A stretch of DNA of 64,000 nucleotides from positions 124,001 through 188,000 of the forward strand of contig JAQCCM010000002.1 of NCBI GenBank assembly GCA_027621175.1, written 5' to 3'. The translations under genes were made by a program, and so were the position numbers. The notes under the pieces were generated by a model. It saw nothing but the letters and a program-made list of their open reading frames with translations, was not told the DNA's origin and did not search any database. Source of the stretch: Bacteroidota bacterium (lineage in GTDB: Bacteria > Bacteroidota > Bacteroidia > Flavobacteriales > Flavobacteriaceae). Positions 10,320 through 20,487 of the stretch are shown piece after piece; position 1 is the first letter of the stretch; every line of letters begins with the position of its first letter.

Positions 10320-11180
10320 CTACTGCTTAAAATTATTCTGAATCCACGCGCTGAGCTTATCATATTCCATCAAAGTGGACTCCATTTCAGCATCGATATT
10401 TTCTGGATTCGAAATTTTATTCAAATAATGCTGTGCAAAAGATTTGGGATAAGCAGCACCACCGTCATGCTTTTCAATAAATACTGAAAACAAACAGGAT
10501 GCTTTGCTCATGTCTTTTTGTAAATAAAACGCCAGAATACCCAAATGATAATAGGAGTCCTGTAACAAATCAGAAGGGAAATTGCAGGCCTGAATTTCAT
10601 TAATCGCGTTTAAAAACGCAACCAAGGCCTCTTTATTCTTTTTGGTTGAGCGGAAATAATAGCCTTCAGCCAAAAACCCCTCTAAAACAGACAAAGATTT
10701 TACAATTTCTAGTTTCTCCCATGCCTTTTTACTACTCCCCCCTAAAATAAAAGGAAGTTCAGTGTATAATTCTAACAAAACGATTTGAACATCAACTGCC
10801 TCAGGTTTTAAAGTACTTGCAGTTTCAAATGCCGTTTTCATGGCACTGACATAAGGCAACGACTTAACCCGTGGTAATTCTGTAGCCAAGATTCCAGAAA
10901 CACCACCATACAAGAATTGGTAATCAAAATTTTCAGGATATGCTGCGCACAGTTCAGCTAATAGCTCAAAAGCGTTTTCAAAATCTTTTGTGGAAGCATA
11001 AAGCATGGCTAACTCTTCCTGCTGTGCTCTTGTTTTTTCAGTTATGGTATCTAGTTCCTGTATACGCGTTTCTTGTGCAGCAGCAATCTCGATGGGTTCA
11101 AAAAGAGATTGGGGAATGCGTTGTCCAAAAGTAGCTGTCACGCAAAAAAATAAAAAAACTATGCGTTGAGCAAATGCCAT
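10320..11180 (-). CDS. Hypothetical TPR-like exported protein
   Basis: N-terminal signal peptide, helical repeats; 3' of obg, overlapping by 22 nt. Confidence 0.6.
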   Translation of the reverse strand: MAFAQRIVFLFFCVTATFGQRIPQSLFEPIEIAAAQETRIQELDTITEKTRAQQEELAMLYASTKDFENAFELLAELCAAYPENFDYQFLYGGVSGILATELPRVKSLPYVSAMKTAFETASTLKPEAVDVQIVLLELYTELPFILGGSSKKAWEKLEIVKSLSVLEGFLAEGYYFRSTKKNKEALVAFLNAINEIQACNFPSDLLQDSYYHLGILAFYLQKDMSKASCLFSVFIEKHDGGAAYPKSFAQHYLNKISNPENIDAEMESTLMEYDKLSAWIQNNFKQ

Positions 11181-12157
11181 AGGCTGTCTTTTAATGTAGC
11201 AATGCCGTGTTGCGAAACAGATGAAAACAGAACGAAAGGAATATCTTTAAAAGCTGCTTTACACTCTGATTCAATAGCACTATATAGTTCCTCGTCCAAC
11301 AAATCAGCTTTTGATATACCTACGATAAAATTTTTGTCCAACAACTCGGGATTATACCGTGTTAGTTCATTGTTTAAAATAGTAAATTCTTCTTTAATAT
11401 CTTTCGTATCTGCAGGAATAACGTACAGCAGCACACTATTGCGCTCAATATGTCGCAAAAAATAATGCCCTAGCCCCTTCCCTTCTGCGGCTCCTTCAAT
11501 AATACCGGGGATATCCGCCATTACAAAAGAAGTAAAGTCACGGTGTTGAACAATGCCCAAATTAGGCTTTAGTGTGGTAAACGGATAATCTGCAATTTTG
11601 GGTTTTGCAGACGTTAACGCAGCCAATAAGGTAGATTTTCCAGCGTTGGGAAATCCAACCAACCCCACATCTGCCAATACTTTTAACTCTAATATAATGT
11701 CACGTTCAATGCCCTCTTTTCCTGGTTGTGCATAGCGTGGCGCTTGATTTGTAGGACTTTTAAAATGCCAATTTCCTCTACCGCCCATACCTCCTGGCGC
11801 TACAATAACATCTTCTTCGGATGTGATCTCTGCAATGCGTTCACCCGTGTTGGAATCTAATACGACCGTTCCCAAAGGAACCGGAACAATGAGGTCCTCA
11901 CCATCTGCGCCCGTACTTCTACTTTTACTTCCGTGAAAGCCGTGTTCTGCTTTAAAATGACGCTTAAACTTAAACGTTACAAGCGTCCACAAGTTTTTGT
12001 CGCCGCGAAGAATTACGTGTCCGCCACGACCGCCATCACCGCCGTCTGGGCCGCCTTTTGTAATGTATTTTTCCCGGTGAAAATGTGTAGATCCCTTCCC
12101 CCCATTACCAGAACTAACGTGGATTTTTACATAATCTACAAAATTCCCTTCCGTCAT
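11159..12157 (-). CDS. obg: GTPase Obg/CgtA
   Basis: [69 protein letters not shown]. Confidence 0.97.
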   Translation of the reverse strand: MTEGNFVDYVKIHVSSGNGGKGSTHFHREKYITKGGPDGGDGGRGGHVILRGDKNLWTLVTFKFKRHFKAEHGFHGSKSRSTGADGEDLIVPVPLGTVVLDSNTGERIAEITSEEDVIVAPGGMGGRGNWHFKSPTNQAPRYAQPGKEGIERDIILELKVLADVGLVGFPNAGKSTLLAALTSAKPKIADYPFTTLKPNLGIVQHRDFTSFVMADIPGIIEGAAEGKGLGHYFLRHIERNSVLLYVIPADTKDIKEEFTILNNELTRYNPELLDKNFIVGISKADLLDEELYSAIESECKAAFKDIPFVLFSSVSQHGIATLKDSLWHLLNA

Positions 12158-12729
12158 TACAGTTGTTCTACAATGGTGGTAAGTTGCTTGGCAATAGACG
12201 CAATAGAGCCTTCCCCGTTTATGGTATGAAATTTACCTTGTGCGGTGTAATAGTCAATAAGCGGTGCTGTTTTCTTATTGTATTCCGCAAAGCGATTTCT
12301 AATTTTTTCTTCGTCTTGGTCATCAACACGTCCACTGTCTTTTCCCCTATCTAACAGGCGAGCCACCAAAATATCTTCGCTTACATCGAGCGCTAATGTG
12401 GCAGCAATTGCCATATTGTTTTTAGTTAAAAAGGCATCTAAAGCCTCCGCTTGTGAAGTCGTTCGTGGAAATCCATCAAAGATAAATCCAGCAACTTTAG
12501 GATGTTTTAACACCTCATCTTCAAGCATTTGAATGGTTACTTCGTCTGGAACCAATTCGCCCTTATCCATATATCCTTTTGCTAAAACTCCCAAAGAAGT
12601 TTCGTTTTTGATGTTGTACCGAAACACATCTCCCGTAGAAATATGAAAAAGGTTAAACGTGTCTTTTAAAAACGCGGCTTGTGTTCCTTTTCCTGCACCG
12701 GGTTTTCCAAACAAAATGATATTCTTCAT
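12157..12729 (-). CDS. adk: Adenylate kinase
   Basis: [35 protein letters not shown]; the 33-aa N-terminal extension in the ORF track looks spurious. Confidence 0.95.
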   Translation of the reverse strand: MKNIILFGKPGAGKGTQAAFLKDTFNLFHISTGDVFRYNIKNETSLGVLAKGYMDKGELVPDEVTIQMLEDEVLKHPKVAGFIFDGFPRTTSQAEALDAFLTKNNMAIAATLALDVSEDILVARLLDRGKDSGRVDDQDEEKIRNRFAEYNKKTAPLIDYYTAQGKFHTINGEGSIASIAKQLTTIVEQL

Positions 12730-12803
12730 GCGTAATTTTAAAGGACAAAGATATCCTATTTTAAGCAGTACGCCTACTGTGTGAACACATTGCAGAATAT
12801 CCG

Positions 12804-12811
12804 TACCTTTG
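12804..12811 (+). promoter_or_regulatory. Bacteroidota -7 promoter element TACCTTTG upstream of purK
   Basis: Matches TAnnTTTG, 8 nt before the purK ATG. Confidence 0.55.
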
Positions 12812-12819
12812 TGGGGGTT

Positions 12820-13977
12820 ATGAAACACGTTATTTCTTCAGATTTCACCCTCGGTATTTTGGGTGGAGGCCAGCTCGGCAAAATGCTTCTCGATGTTACG
12901 CGCCGGTGGGATATTCGCACACATATTCTCGATCCAAACCCTGAAGCATCTGCTCGGAATAGTTGCCATCATTTTGTTCAGGGAGACTTGATGGACTACG
13001 ACACCGTATTGCATTTTGGAAAAGATGTAGATGTATTGACAATTGAAATTGAGCATGTTAACATAGATGCGCTATACGCATTAGAAAAAAGAGGTGTACG
13101 CGTGTATCCCAAACCTGCAACCTTAGATGTGATTCAAAACAAACGCACGCAAAAAGAATTTTATACCACGCAAAATCTTCCCACGGCGTCCTATGTTGCC
13201 TTTGTAAACAAAGCTGAACTACAAGAATCGGCTGCAAATGGAAAGATCTCATTTCCTTGTATTTGGAAAGCTGCACGTTTTGGCTACGACGGTTTTGGCG
13301 TAAAGAAATGTGATGACATCACTGCCATAGATGCACTGCCAGACAGCGAATGCATCGTGGAGGACCTTGTGCCTATTGCAAAAGAAATTTCAGTTATTGT
13401 GGCGCGTAGTGCCTCTGGCGAAGTAGCGCTTTACCCACCCGTTGGCATGGCGTTTCACCCTACCGCAAATCAAGTGGAATTTGTGTATTACCCAACAGAA
13501 CTAGACCCTTCCATTTTAGAAAAAGCACAAAAGATTGCTGAAGAATTGGTGGCTGCTTGGGAGCATGTTGGTCTTTTGGCGGTGGAGTTTTTTGTTGACG
13601 AAAACAACGCCCTTTGGATTAACGAGGTAGCTCCGCGCCCTCACAACAGCGGTCACCTAAGTATTGAAGGTTGCATCACCTCTCAGTTTGAACAACACCT
13701 TCGCGCAATTTTAGATGCACCCCTAGGTAAAACTGATTTTTACCGGCCTACGATTATGGCCAATGTAGTAGGCCCTGCTGATGTTACTGGAACATTTACA
13801 TATAAGGGTGTTGAAACGGTTTTAAGTACACCACAAGCCAGACTGCACGTCTATGGTAAAAAAACAACAAAGCCGCAACGTAAGATGGGGCATATTACCC
13901 TAACAGGGGATGATTTAAATGGTATTTTTAAACAAATAAAAGAACTCAAAACGGTTCTTCAACTAAAAGCGAAATGA
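12820..13977 (+). CDS. purK: 5-(carboxyamino)imidazole ribonucleotide synthase
   Basis: TLGILGGGQLGKMLLD, EVAPRPHNSGHLSIE; start set at MKHVISSDFT. Confidence 0.95.
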   Translation: MKHVISSDFTLGILGGGQLGKMLLDVTRRWDIRTHILDPNPEASARNSCHHFVQGDLMDYDTVLHFGKDVDVLTIEIEHVNIDALYALEKRGVRVYPKPATLDVIQNKRTQKEFYTTQNLPTASYVAFVNKAELQESAANGKISFPCIWKAARFGYDGFGVKKCDDITAIDALPDSECIVEDLVPIAKEISVIVARSASGEVALYPPVGMAFHPTANQVEFVYYPTELDPSILEKAQKIAEELVAAWEHVGLLAVEFFVDENNALWINEVAPRPHNSGHLSIEGCITSQFEQHLRAILDAPLGKTDFYRPTIMANVVGPADVTGTFTYKGVETVLSTPQARLHVYGKKTTKPQRKMGHITLTGDDLNGIFKQIKELKTVLQLKAK

Positions 13978-13978
13978 T

Positions 13979-14464
13979 ATGAAAGTAGCTGTTATTATGG
14001 GAAGCAAAAGCGATCTTCCCGTCATGCAAGAAGCCATCGACACCTTAGCATTATTTGAAATAGACACGTTTGTTGATATTGTTTCTGCACACCGAACACC
14101 AGAAAAAATGATGCAATTTGCCACTACGGCACATAATAAGGACATTGATGTCATCATTGCGGGTGCGGGAGGCGCAGCGCATTTGCCCGGAATGGTAGCC
14201 TCTGCAAGTCCGCTTCCAGTGATTGGTGTTCCCGTAAAATCCTCCAACTCCATTGACGGTTGGGACTCTGTGCTTTCTATTTTACAAATGCCTGGCGGAG
14301 TACCTGTAGCTACAGTTGCGCTAAACGGCGCTAAAAATGCTGCACTGCTTGCGTGTCAGATTCTTGGTGTTAAAAACCCCGCACTAAGAGAAGCCATGAT
14401 TGCATACAAAGAATCCTTGGGAGAAAAAGTGCACCAAAGCGCAAAAGAACTCAATCAAAAATAA
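13979..14464 (+). CDS. purE: 5-(carboxyamino)imidazole ribonucleotide mutase
   Basis: VAVIMGSKSDLPVMQEA, GAGGAAHLPGMVAS. Confidence 0.96.
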   Translation: MKVAVIMGSKSDLPVMQEAIDTLALFEIDTFVDIVSAHRTPEKMMQFATTAHNKDIDVIIAGAGGAAHLPGMVASASPLPVIGVPVKSSNSIDGWDSVLSILQMPGGVPVATVALNGAKNAALLACQILGVKNPALREAMIAYKESLGEKVHQSAKELNQK

Positions 14465-14511
14465 GCGTATTACTCATCGTTTAGCGAATGACTGAAATGA
14501 TCCTGAATTGA

Positions 14512-14648
14512 ATCTGAAACGAGTTCAGATTGACAAGGAGGTTGACAAACGGGATGACAAAGGATGACAAACGGGATGGACTCTGCCTGCTTGTCACACT
14601 GAACTTGTTTCAGTGTCACACTGATTCCGAAACAAGTTCGGAATGACA
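14512..14648. repeat. Cluster of three degenerate palindromes with TGACA tags
   Basis: ATCTGAAACGAGTTCAGATTGACA (14512-14535), TGTCACACTGAACTTGTTTCAGTGT (14592-14616), ATTCCGAAACAAGTTCGGAATGACA (14624-14648). Confidence 0.85.
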
Positions 14649-14703
14649 AACGGGATGGATTCTGTCTGGCATACTGAACCTGCCTACGGGAGGCAGGCTC
14701 GTT

Positions 14704-15012
14704 TCAGGGTCTCCCTAACGGTTTCCATAAATTATCCCAATTCGGATTACGCGCTTCTATCAAATTAATCTTCCACGCTCTGTGCCAGTTTTTTAATTGT
14801 TTTTCCCGAGCAATGGCATCCAATACATATTGAAATTCTTCAAAATACACCAATTGCTTTACATTGTACTTTGCCGTGAATTTACTGCCCTCGTTTCTCA
14901 TATGACGTTCCATACGATCATCTAGGCCTCCCGTAACGCCAATGTATAATGCACCTCGGGGTTTGTTAGCTAGGATATATACCCAGTAGTTGTGATAGTA
15001 ACGTTTCGCCAT
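14704..15012 (-). CDS. GIY-YIG nuclease family protein
   Basis: WVYILANKPRGALYIGVTGGLDDRMERHMRNEGSKFTAKYNVKQLVYFE: GIY-YIG core (YIL..YIG), small YhbQ-like form. Confidence 0.92.
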   Translation of the reverse strand: MAKRYYHNYWVYILANKPRGALYIGVTGGLDDRMERHMRNEGSKFTAKYNVKQLVYFEEFQYVLDAIAREKQLKNWHRAWKINLIEARNPNWDNLWKPLGRP

Positions 15013-15093
15013 GGAAGGGATGTTTGGGGTTGATTATAAATATAAGAGTTTTCGGTTTGACGTGGGTGGATGGATTCTGTCTGGCGTACTGAA

Positions 15094-15136
15094 CCTGCCT
15101 GCCATGCCCGTTCGGTTGAGGCGGGCGGCAGGCAGG
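15094..15136. repeat. Long GC-rich hairpin within the repeat region
   Basis: CCTGCCTGCC (15094-15103) pairs with GGCAGGCAGG (15127-15136), plus an inner GCCCG/CGGGC stem. Confidence 0.8.
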
Positions 15137-15164
15137 CTTGTTTCAGTGTCTCGTTGATCCAGCA

Positions 15165-15250
15165 TGTCACACTGAACTTGTTTCAGTGTCTCGTTGATCC
15201 TGAAATAAATTCAGGATGACATAGGATGACATAGGATGACAAGGAGATGA
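15165..15250. repeat. Second cluster of palindromes plus tandem ATAGGATGAC repeats
   Basis: TGTCACACTGAACTTGTTTCAGTGT (15165-15189), ATCCTGAAATAAATTCAGGATGACA (15197-15221), then repeated ggatgacata. Confidence 0.85.
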
Positions 15251-15289
15251 CAAAACAGGAGAAAACAAGTTTTTTCATATTAGTATTAT

Positions 15290-15808
15290 TTATTCCTTAT
15301 CTAAAAATTTATAGTTTAAAAGGTTTCGTGTAAAGCGTTTACCCATAACTTCAACACTTAGGATATACTCTCCCTGAGCTAGGGTCCTTAACTCTATTCG
15401 TTGTTTTTGTTTAGCGTCATAAATTTGCTGCACTATCAGGCGACCGCTAACGTCATGAAGGTTAAACTCTAAATCACCAGAAACATTGGCGCTAAAAGAC
15501 AGCTCTAGGTAGTCCACAAAAGGGTTGGGATAAACCAGCAAATCGAAGTCCGTTACATTTGCTTCGTTAGTTAAGGCATTCTGAGGGAGTAGAAACCCTC
15601 GCAACACTGCGTGATTTTGTTGGTTAATAGGTCCTGTAATGCCCATTTGACCAATACTCTGCTGTACTTTAAAATTGCCTACTTGTATATTATGTGCATC
15701 TCGAACTGAAGAAGAAAGGGAAGCGCGAAGGACTTTGACCTGGGCAACAGAAAACCCAGTGTAAAGCAAGAAAAATAAGGCTAAGTATTTTGGGTAAATT
15801 TGTTTCAA
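15290..15808 (-). CDS. T9SS type A sorting domain-containing small exported protein
   Basis: Signal peptide; FDLLVYPNPFVDYLELSF...GRLIVQQIYDAKQKQRIELRTLAQGEYILSVEV. Confidence 0.8.
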   Translation of the reverse strand: MKQIYPKYLALFFLLYTGFSVAQVKVLRASLSSSVRDAHNIQVGNFKVQQSIGQMGITGPINQQNHAVLRGFLLPQNALTNEANVTDFDLLVYPNPFVDYLELSFSANVSGDLEFNLHDVSGRLIVQQIYDAKQKQRIELRTLAQGEYILSVEVMGKRFTRNLLNYKFLDKE

Positions 15809-16071
15809 ATTAGTTAAATTGGTTTTTTACAGGACGATATTTTTAGAATACCTTTCTTAAAATTATTTGATACAAATGTATTTTAGGGGTGTACCTGATT
15901 GGCGTTGAGAAGGATTTGCAAGGGGAAATAAGTGGTGAAACTACGTTGAAAGGGGGTGAACAGACATTAAAAGTCTGGATTTTCACTTGTAAGAAAAATC
16001 TTACTTTTGATGGTTTAATTATTAATTTTCATAAAAAAAGTAGTCATATTGTAGAACTACACACAAAAATG

Positions 16072-16079
16072 TATATTTG
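16072..16079 (+). promoter_or_regulatory. -7 promoter element TATATTTG upstream of rplS
   Basis: Matches TAnnTTTG. Confidence 0.6.
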
Positions 16080-16145
16080 CCACCCGCTAAGAAACCGCTG
16101 GCGAAGTACGTGTATGTTTCTTTGCGATAATTTAAACCATATACA

Positions 16146-16499
16146 ATGGAGGCCTTACTACAATATGTACAGGACGAGTTTGTTCCCAAAAATGAATTTC
16201 CAAGCTTTCAGGCTGGAGATACCATCACTGTTTATTACGAAATTCGCGAAGGCGAGAAAGTAAGAACTCAGTTTTTCAAAGGAGTTGTTATTCAAATTAA
16301 AGGAAGCGGCGCAACCAAAACCTTTACCATCCGCAAAATGTCGGGTACGGTGGGTGTAGAGCGTATTTTCCCTTTGAATCTTCCGGGAATTCAAAAAATT
16401 GAGGTGAATAGCCGAGGAAAAGTACGTCGTTCGCGCATTTACTACTTCCGCAACCTTACAGGTAAAAAAGCACGTATCAAGGAACGTCAGTTTAAATAG
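16146..16499 (+). CDS. rplS: 50S ribosomal protein L19
   Basis: FQAGDTITVYYEIREGEKVRTQFFKGVVIQ...GVERIFPLNLPGIQKIEV..KVRRSRIYYFRNLTGKKARIKE. Confidence 0.96.
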   Translation: MEALLQYVQDEFVPKNEFPSFQAGDTITVYYEIREGEKVRTQFFKGVVIQIKGSGATKTFTIRKMSGTVGVERIFPLNLPGIQKIEVNSRGKVRRSRIYYFRNLTGKKARIKERQFK

Positions 16500-16520
16500 T
16501 AGCTTACGCTCGTTTAACGC

Positions 16521-16547
16521 CGTTTACTTATTTAAATAAACGTTTTT
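16521..16547 (+). terminator. Candidate terminator after rplS
   Basis: CGTTTA-N10-TAAACG followed by TTTTT; weak AT-rich stem. Confidence 0.5.
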
Positions 16548-16608
16548 GGGGTTTCTCCTAACTTTTTGGAGACTGTCTCAAAAGACGTAGTATTTTAGTT
16601 CGTCATTA

Positions 16609-16675
16609 GCGCATTTACTACTTCCGCAACCTTACAGGTAAAAAAGCACGTTTCATGGAACGTCAGTTTAAATAG
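16609..16675 (+). pseudogene. Duplicated 3' end of rplS (67 nt, two mismatches)
   Basis: 16609-16675 repeats 16433-16499 including the stop codon; reads RIYYFRNLTGKKARFMERQFK*. Confidence 0.9.
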
Positions 16676-16851
16676 CCTCCAGAGCTTATTTAATGTTCAT
16701 GGTTATTTAAGATCTAAAAAAAATAGGTCTTTGTCGTCAATGCTTTGAGGTTCTATACCTATTCACTATTGCCTATTGCCTATTTTTTGTTACTAACAAA
16801 CAGCGCAGTTCAAAATTTAAGTTGTCGTTTTTTTATAACCGCATCGGGGTG

Positions 16852-16859
16852 TATATTTG
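16852..16859 (+). promoter_or_regulatory. -7 promoter element TATATTTG upstream of icd
   Basis: Matches TAnnTTTG. Confidence 0.6.
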
Positions 16860-16880
16860 CACCCAATTTAATCAAAAACC

Positions 16881-18110
16881 ATGGCCAAAATCCACGTTGC
16901 TAATCCCGTTGTAGAGATGGATGGAGACGAAATGACACGTATCATTTGGGACTTTATTAAACAACAACTTATCCTTCCTTATTTAGACGTAGAGCTTCTT
17001 TACTACGACCTCAGTGTTACTTCACGAGATGAAACCAACGACCAAATTACCATTGATGCCGCAGAAGCGATCAAAAAATATAATGTTGGAATCAAATGTG
17101 CTACCATCACACCCGATGAAAACCGAGTAGAAGAATTTAAGCTAAAAGAAATGTGGCGCTCTCCTAACGGTACCATCCGTAATATAGTAGGCGGAACCGT
17201 ATTCCGCGAACCTATTATCATGAGCAATGTGCCACGATATGTACAGGGTTGGACAAAACCGATATGTATTGGACGTCATGCGTTTGGGGATCAATACCGT
17301 GCTACGGATACTGTAATCAAAGGAAAAGGGAAACTCACCATGACCTTTACACCCGAAGATGGTGGCGAAGCCAAAACATGGGAGGTGTATAATTTCCAAG
17401 AAGGTGGTGTAGCCATGAGCATGTACAACATTGATTCCTCTATATATGGATTTGCACGTTCGTGTATGAACAGAGCCATCAGCAAAAAATGGCCGTTGTA
17501 TCTTTCAACAAAAAACACCATCATGAAGGCATATGATGGACGCTTTAAAGATATTTTCCAAGAAGTATTCGAAAATGAATTTGCTGATCAATTTGAAGCA
17601 TTGGGTATCACTTATGAGCACCGACTGATTGACGACATGGTGGCTGCTGCCATGAAATGGAGTGGCGGATTTGTATGGGCATGTAAAAACTATGATGGTG
17701 ATGTACAGTCTGATACTGTGGCACAAGGGTTTGGCTCGCTAGGGTTAATGACTTCTACATTGGTTACGCCAGACGGAAAAACCTTAGAAGCTGAAGCTGC
17801 GCACGGTACCGTAACACGTCATTACCGCCAGCACCAACAAGGAAAAGAAACTTCAACCAATCCCATTGCATCCATTTTTGCTTGGACACGTGGATTAGCA
17901 CACCGTGCTAAACTAGATAACAACCGTGATTTGGCTGAGTTCTGTACTACTTTGGAAGAAGTGTGTATCCAAACGGTTGAGGGAGGTCAAATGACCAAAG
18001 ACTTGGCGATGCTTATTCACAAAGAAGAAATGACGCGTGAAAATTACCTGACCACACAAGAATTTCTTGCTGCCATTAAAGAAAATTTAGACAAGTCTTT
18101 ATCTGCATAA
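16881..18110 (+). CDS. icd: NADP-dependent isocitrate dehydrogenase (homodimeric type)
   Basis: [51 protein letters not shown]. Confidence 0.95.
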   Translation: MAKIHVANPVVEMDGDEMTRIIWDFIKQQLILPYLDVELLYYDLSVTSRDETNDQITIDAAEAIKKYNVGIKCATITPDENRVEEFKLKEMWRSPNGTIRNIVGGTVFREPIIMSNVPRYVQGWTKPICIGRHAFGDQYRATDTVIKGKGKLTMTFTPEDGGEAKTWEVYNFQEGGVAMSMYNIDSSIYGFARSCMNRAISKKWPLYLSTKNTIMKAYDGRFKDIFQEVFENEFADQFEALGITYEHRLIDDMVAAAMKWSGGFVWACKNYDGDVQSDTVAQGFGSLGLMTSTLVTPDGKTLEAEAAHGTVTRHYRQHQQGKETSTNPIASIFAWTRGLAHRAKLDNNRDLAEFCTTLEEVCIQTVEGGQMTKDLAMLIHKEEMTRENYLTTQEFLAAIKENLDKSLSA

Positions 18111-18126
18111 ATTTGGATGCGTATCT

Positions 18127-20487
18127 TTGCAAAAAATTGCTTTGCTACGCTATCTATTATTTATTTTAATAAGTGTGGGATTCGCTTCCTATGCGCAATC
18201 CTATACACTTAGCGGCTCCATTACAGCTGCCGACACACAAGAAACCTTACTGGGTGTGACCGTTTATGCGCAATCCACAACCTCAGGAACGGTTACCAAT
18301 AATTATGGGGTGTATTCACTTACACTGCCAAAAGGGAATTACCGCATTGTATTTAAAAATCTTGGCTTTAAAACGAATATCCTTGAGGTTTCTTTAGACC
18401 GTGATCAAGTGCTCAATGTTTCGCTGGAACCACAATCGGAGGAACTGGACGAAGTAGTGGTAACTGAAGACGTGGAGCGCATTCGACTGCGCGCACCCGA
18501 AATGAGTGTGAATCGACTTTCATCCAACAGCATCAAACAAACTCCCGTAGTTCTGGGCGAATCCGATATCCTTAAAGTGATTCAACTTTTGCCTGGCGTT
18601 ACGAGCGCTGGCGAAGGGGCATCGGGCTTTAATGTACGTGGTGGTGGCGCAGACCAAAACCTAATCCTGTTAGACGAAGCAACTGTTTTTAACTCCTCGC
18701 ACCTGTTTGGGTTTTTCTCTATTTTTAATACAGACGCCATAAAAGATGTACAACTTTACAAGGGAGGCATACCTGCCTCTTACGGAGGAAGAACTGCTTC
18801 TGTTTTACGCATAGATCAAAAAGAAGGCACAAAAGACCGTGTGCGTTTTAACGGTGGCGTTGGTGTGGTTTCAAGTCGTGGGCTTCTTGAAGGACCACTT
18901 GGAAAAGGGTCGTTTTTAGTGGCGGGCCGAGGCACTTACGCCCATCTGTTTTTAAACGCATTTGATATATCAAACATTGCCTATTTCTACGACCTGAATA
19001 CGAAAATAACACTTCCTATAAATGACAAAAACCGCCTATTGCTATCGGGTTATTTTGGCAGAGACGTGGTAGCCTTTGACAATACTTTCGAAAACACCTA
19101 CGGTAACACGGTGGTTAATGTACGCTGGAATACGTTATTCTCAAATCGAGTGTTTGGAAATTTATCTCTTATTTATAGCGATTACTACTACGGGTTGGCA
19201 TTGGATTTTGTTGGATTTGATTGGGATTCCGGAATTCAAAACCTCAACTTAAAATACGATTTAAGCTACAATGTTTCTGAGAAACTATCTCTCGAGACTG
19301 GGATTCAAACCACATACTACAATTTCAATCCGGGCTTTATTAGACCCCTTACTGAAAGCTCGGGCTTTAATGACAAGCAGCTTCAACAAAAATTTGCAGC
19401 GGAAACGGCTATTTATGTAGGCGCGGAGCATGAGCTATCGCCAGCACTAGCACTACGCTACGGATTGCGTTTAAATCAATTTAACCGATTAGCGCAATCG
19501 GGACTGGAGCGTTATGCCAACGATCAACCCATCACATACAACAGCACACTCGGGATTTATCAAGAAGCAACGCCTATTGGCACCTATTCCAATGCAGAAA
19601 GCACCGCGTCGTTTACAAACATAGAACCTAGGTTTACGCTTGCCTATCGCACCAAAAAAAGTGCGTGGAAAGCAAGTTATCAGCGCATACATCAGTACTT
19701 ACATCTAATTTCAAACACTTCCTCACCTACTCCACTTGACGTATGGACCACAAGTGGCAAGTACCTAAAACCACAGCGTGGAGACCAATGGGCGGTTGGC
19801 TATGCCACCGAGCGTGATAATGGCAATTCGTTTGAAGTGGAAAGTTTTTATAAAATCACCCAAAACCGCTACGACTATATTGACGGTGCAGAACTGGTAG
19901 CCAACAAAGCCTTAGAACGGATTTTATTGGCTGGAAAAGGACGCGCATACGGGCTCGAAGTACTCTTCAAAAAAACACAAGGCCAGCTTACTGGGCTTGT
20001 GGCTTACACCCTATCCAAAGCAGAACAACAAACCAAAGGTTTTGGTCAGAACGATCCCGGTATCAATAACGGAGATTGGTATAATGCGCCCTATGACAAA
20101 ACCCACGATTTGAGTATGAGTGTGACCTATACACCTTCAAAACAGTGGCAATGGAACGCCAATTTTGTAGCACAAACAGGGCAACCTGTAACCTATCCTA
20201 TTGGACAGTATGAATTTATGGGAACCCGTGTGCCAAACTATGGAAAACGGAATGCGCAACGCCTACCCTTTTATCATCGGTTGGATATTGCTGCCACATT
20301 AACACCCAAAAAGAACAGCGTAAGAAAATTACAAGGAAGCTGGGTGTTTGGTATTTACAACATTTATAATCGCAGAAATGCTGCCACTATAAGTTTTAAG
20401 CAAGACCGTGAAACGGGAAACAATCAAGCGTATAGGCTTTCCATATTTGGTATTGTCCCTTCTGTAACATATAATATTCAATTCTAA
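18127..20487 (+). CDS. TonB-dependent receptor with carboxypeptidase-like N-terminal domain (start codon uncertain, TTG at 18127 or 18142)
   Basis: LSGSITAADTQETLLGVTVYAQ.., plug GFNVRGGGADQNLILLDEATVFNSSHLFGFFS, C-terminal barrel. Confidence 0.88.
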   Translation: MQKIALLRYLLFILISVGFASYAQSYTLSGSITAADTQETLLGVTVYAQSTTSGTVTNNYGVYSLTLPKGNYRIVFKNLGFKTNILEVSLDRDQVLNVSLEPQSEELDEVVVTEDVERIRLRAPEMSVNRLSSNSIKQTPVVLGESDILKVIQLLPGVTSAGEGASGFNVRGGGADQNLILLDEATVFNSSHLFGFFSIFNTDAIKDVQLYKGGIPASYGGRTASVLRIDQKEGTKDRVRFNGGVGVVSSRGLLEGPLGKGSFLVAGRGTYAHLFLNAFDISNIAYFYDLNTKITLPINDKNRLLLSGYFGRDVVAFDNTFENTYGNTVVNVRWNTLFSNRVFGNLSLIYSDYYYGLALDFVGFDWDSGIQNLNLKYDLSYNVSEKLSLETGIQTTYYNFNPGFIRPLTESSGFNDKQLQQKFAAETAIYVGAEHELSPALALRYGLRLNQFNRLAQSGLERYANDQPITYNSTLGIYQEATPIGTYSNAESTASFTNIEPRFTLAYRTKKSAWKASYQRIHQYLHLISNTSSPTPLDVWTTSGKYLKPQRGDQWAVGYATERDNGNSFEVESFYKITQNRYDYIDGAELVANKALERILLAGKGRAYGLEVLFKKTQGQLTGLVAYTLSKAEQQTKGFGQNDPGINNGDWYNAPYDKTHDLSMSVTYTPSKQWQWNANFVAQTGQPVTYPIGQYEFMGTRVPNYGKRNAQRLPFYHRLDIAATLTPKKNSVRKLQGSWVFGIYNIYNRRNAATISFKQDRETGNNQAYRLSIFGIVPSVTYNIQF

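Noticed and set aside
12730-12828. 33-aa N-terminal extension of adenylate kinase
   Set aside because: Adk family proteins start at [15 protein letters not shown]; the extension overlaps the divergent purK promoter and shows no family similarity.
14704-15012. GIY-YIG ORF as a homing endonuclease in an intron
   Set aside because: It is free-standing between purE and an exported protein gene, with no interrupted host gene and no intron structure visible; the small YhbQ-like form fits better.
14512-15250. Repeat region as a CRISPR array
   Set aside because: Repeats are degenerate, oppositely oriented, irregularly spaced palindromes with a gene in the middle; no uniform spacers or cas genes.
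15889-16263. ORF overlapping the rplS promoter and start (124 aa)
   Set aside because: Spans the rplS -7 box and the start of rplS in another frame; no recognisable domain.
16609-16675. Duplicated rplS tail as a functional small gene
   Set aside because: Only 67 nt, with no start codon at a sensible position; better read as a duplication remnant.
16741-16800. Short direct repeats TTGCCTA/ATTGCCTATTGCC upstream of icd
   Set aside because: Only two copies of a 7-nt unit in AT-rich noncoding DNA; not enough to claim an element.
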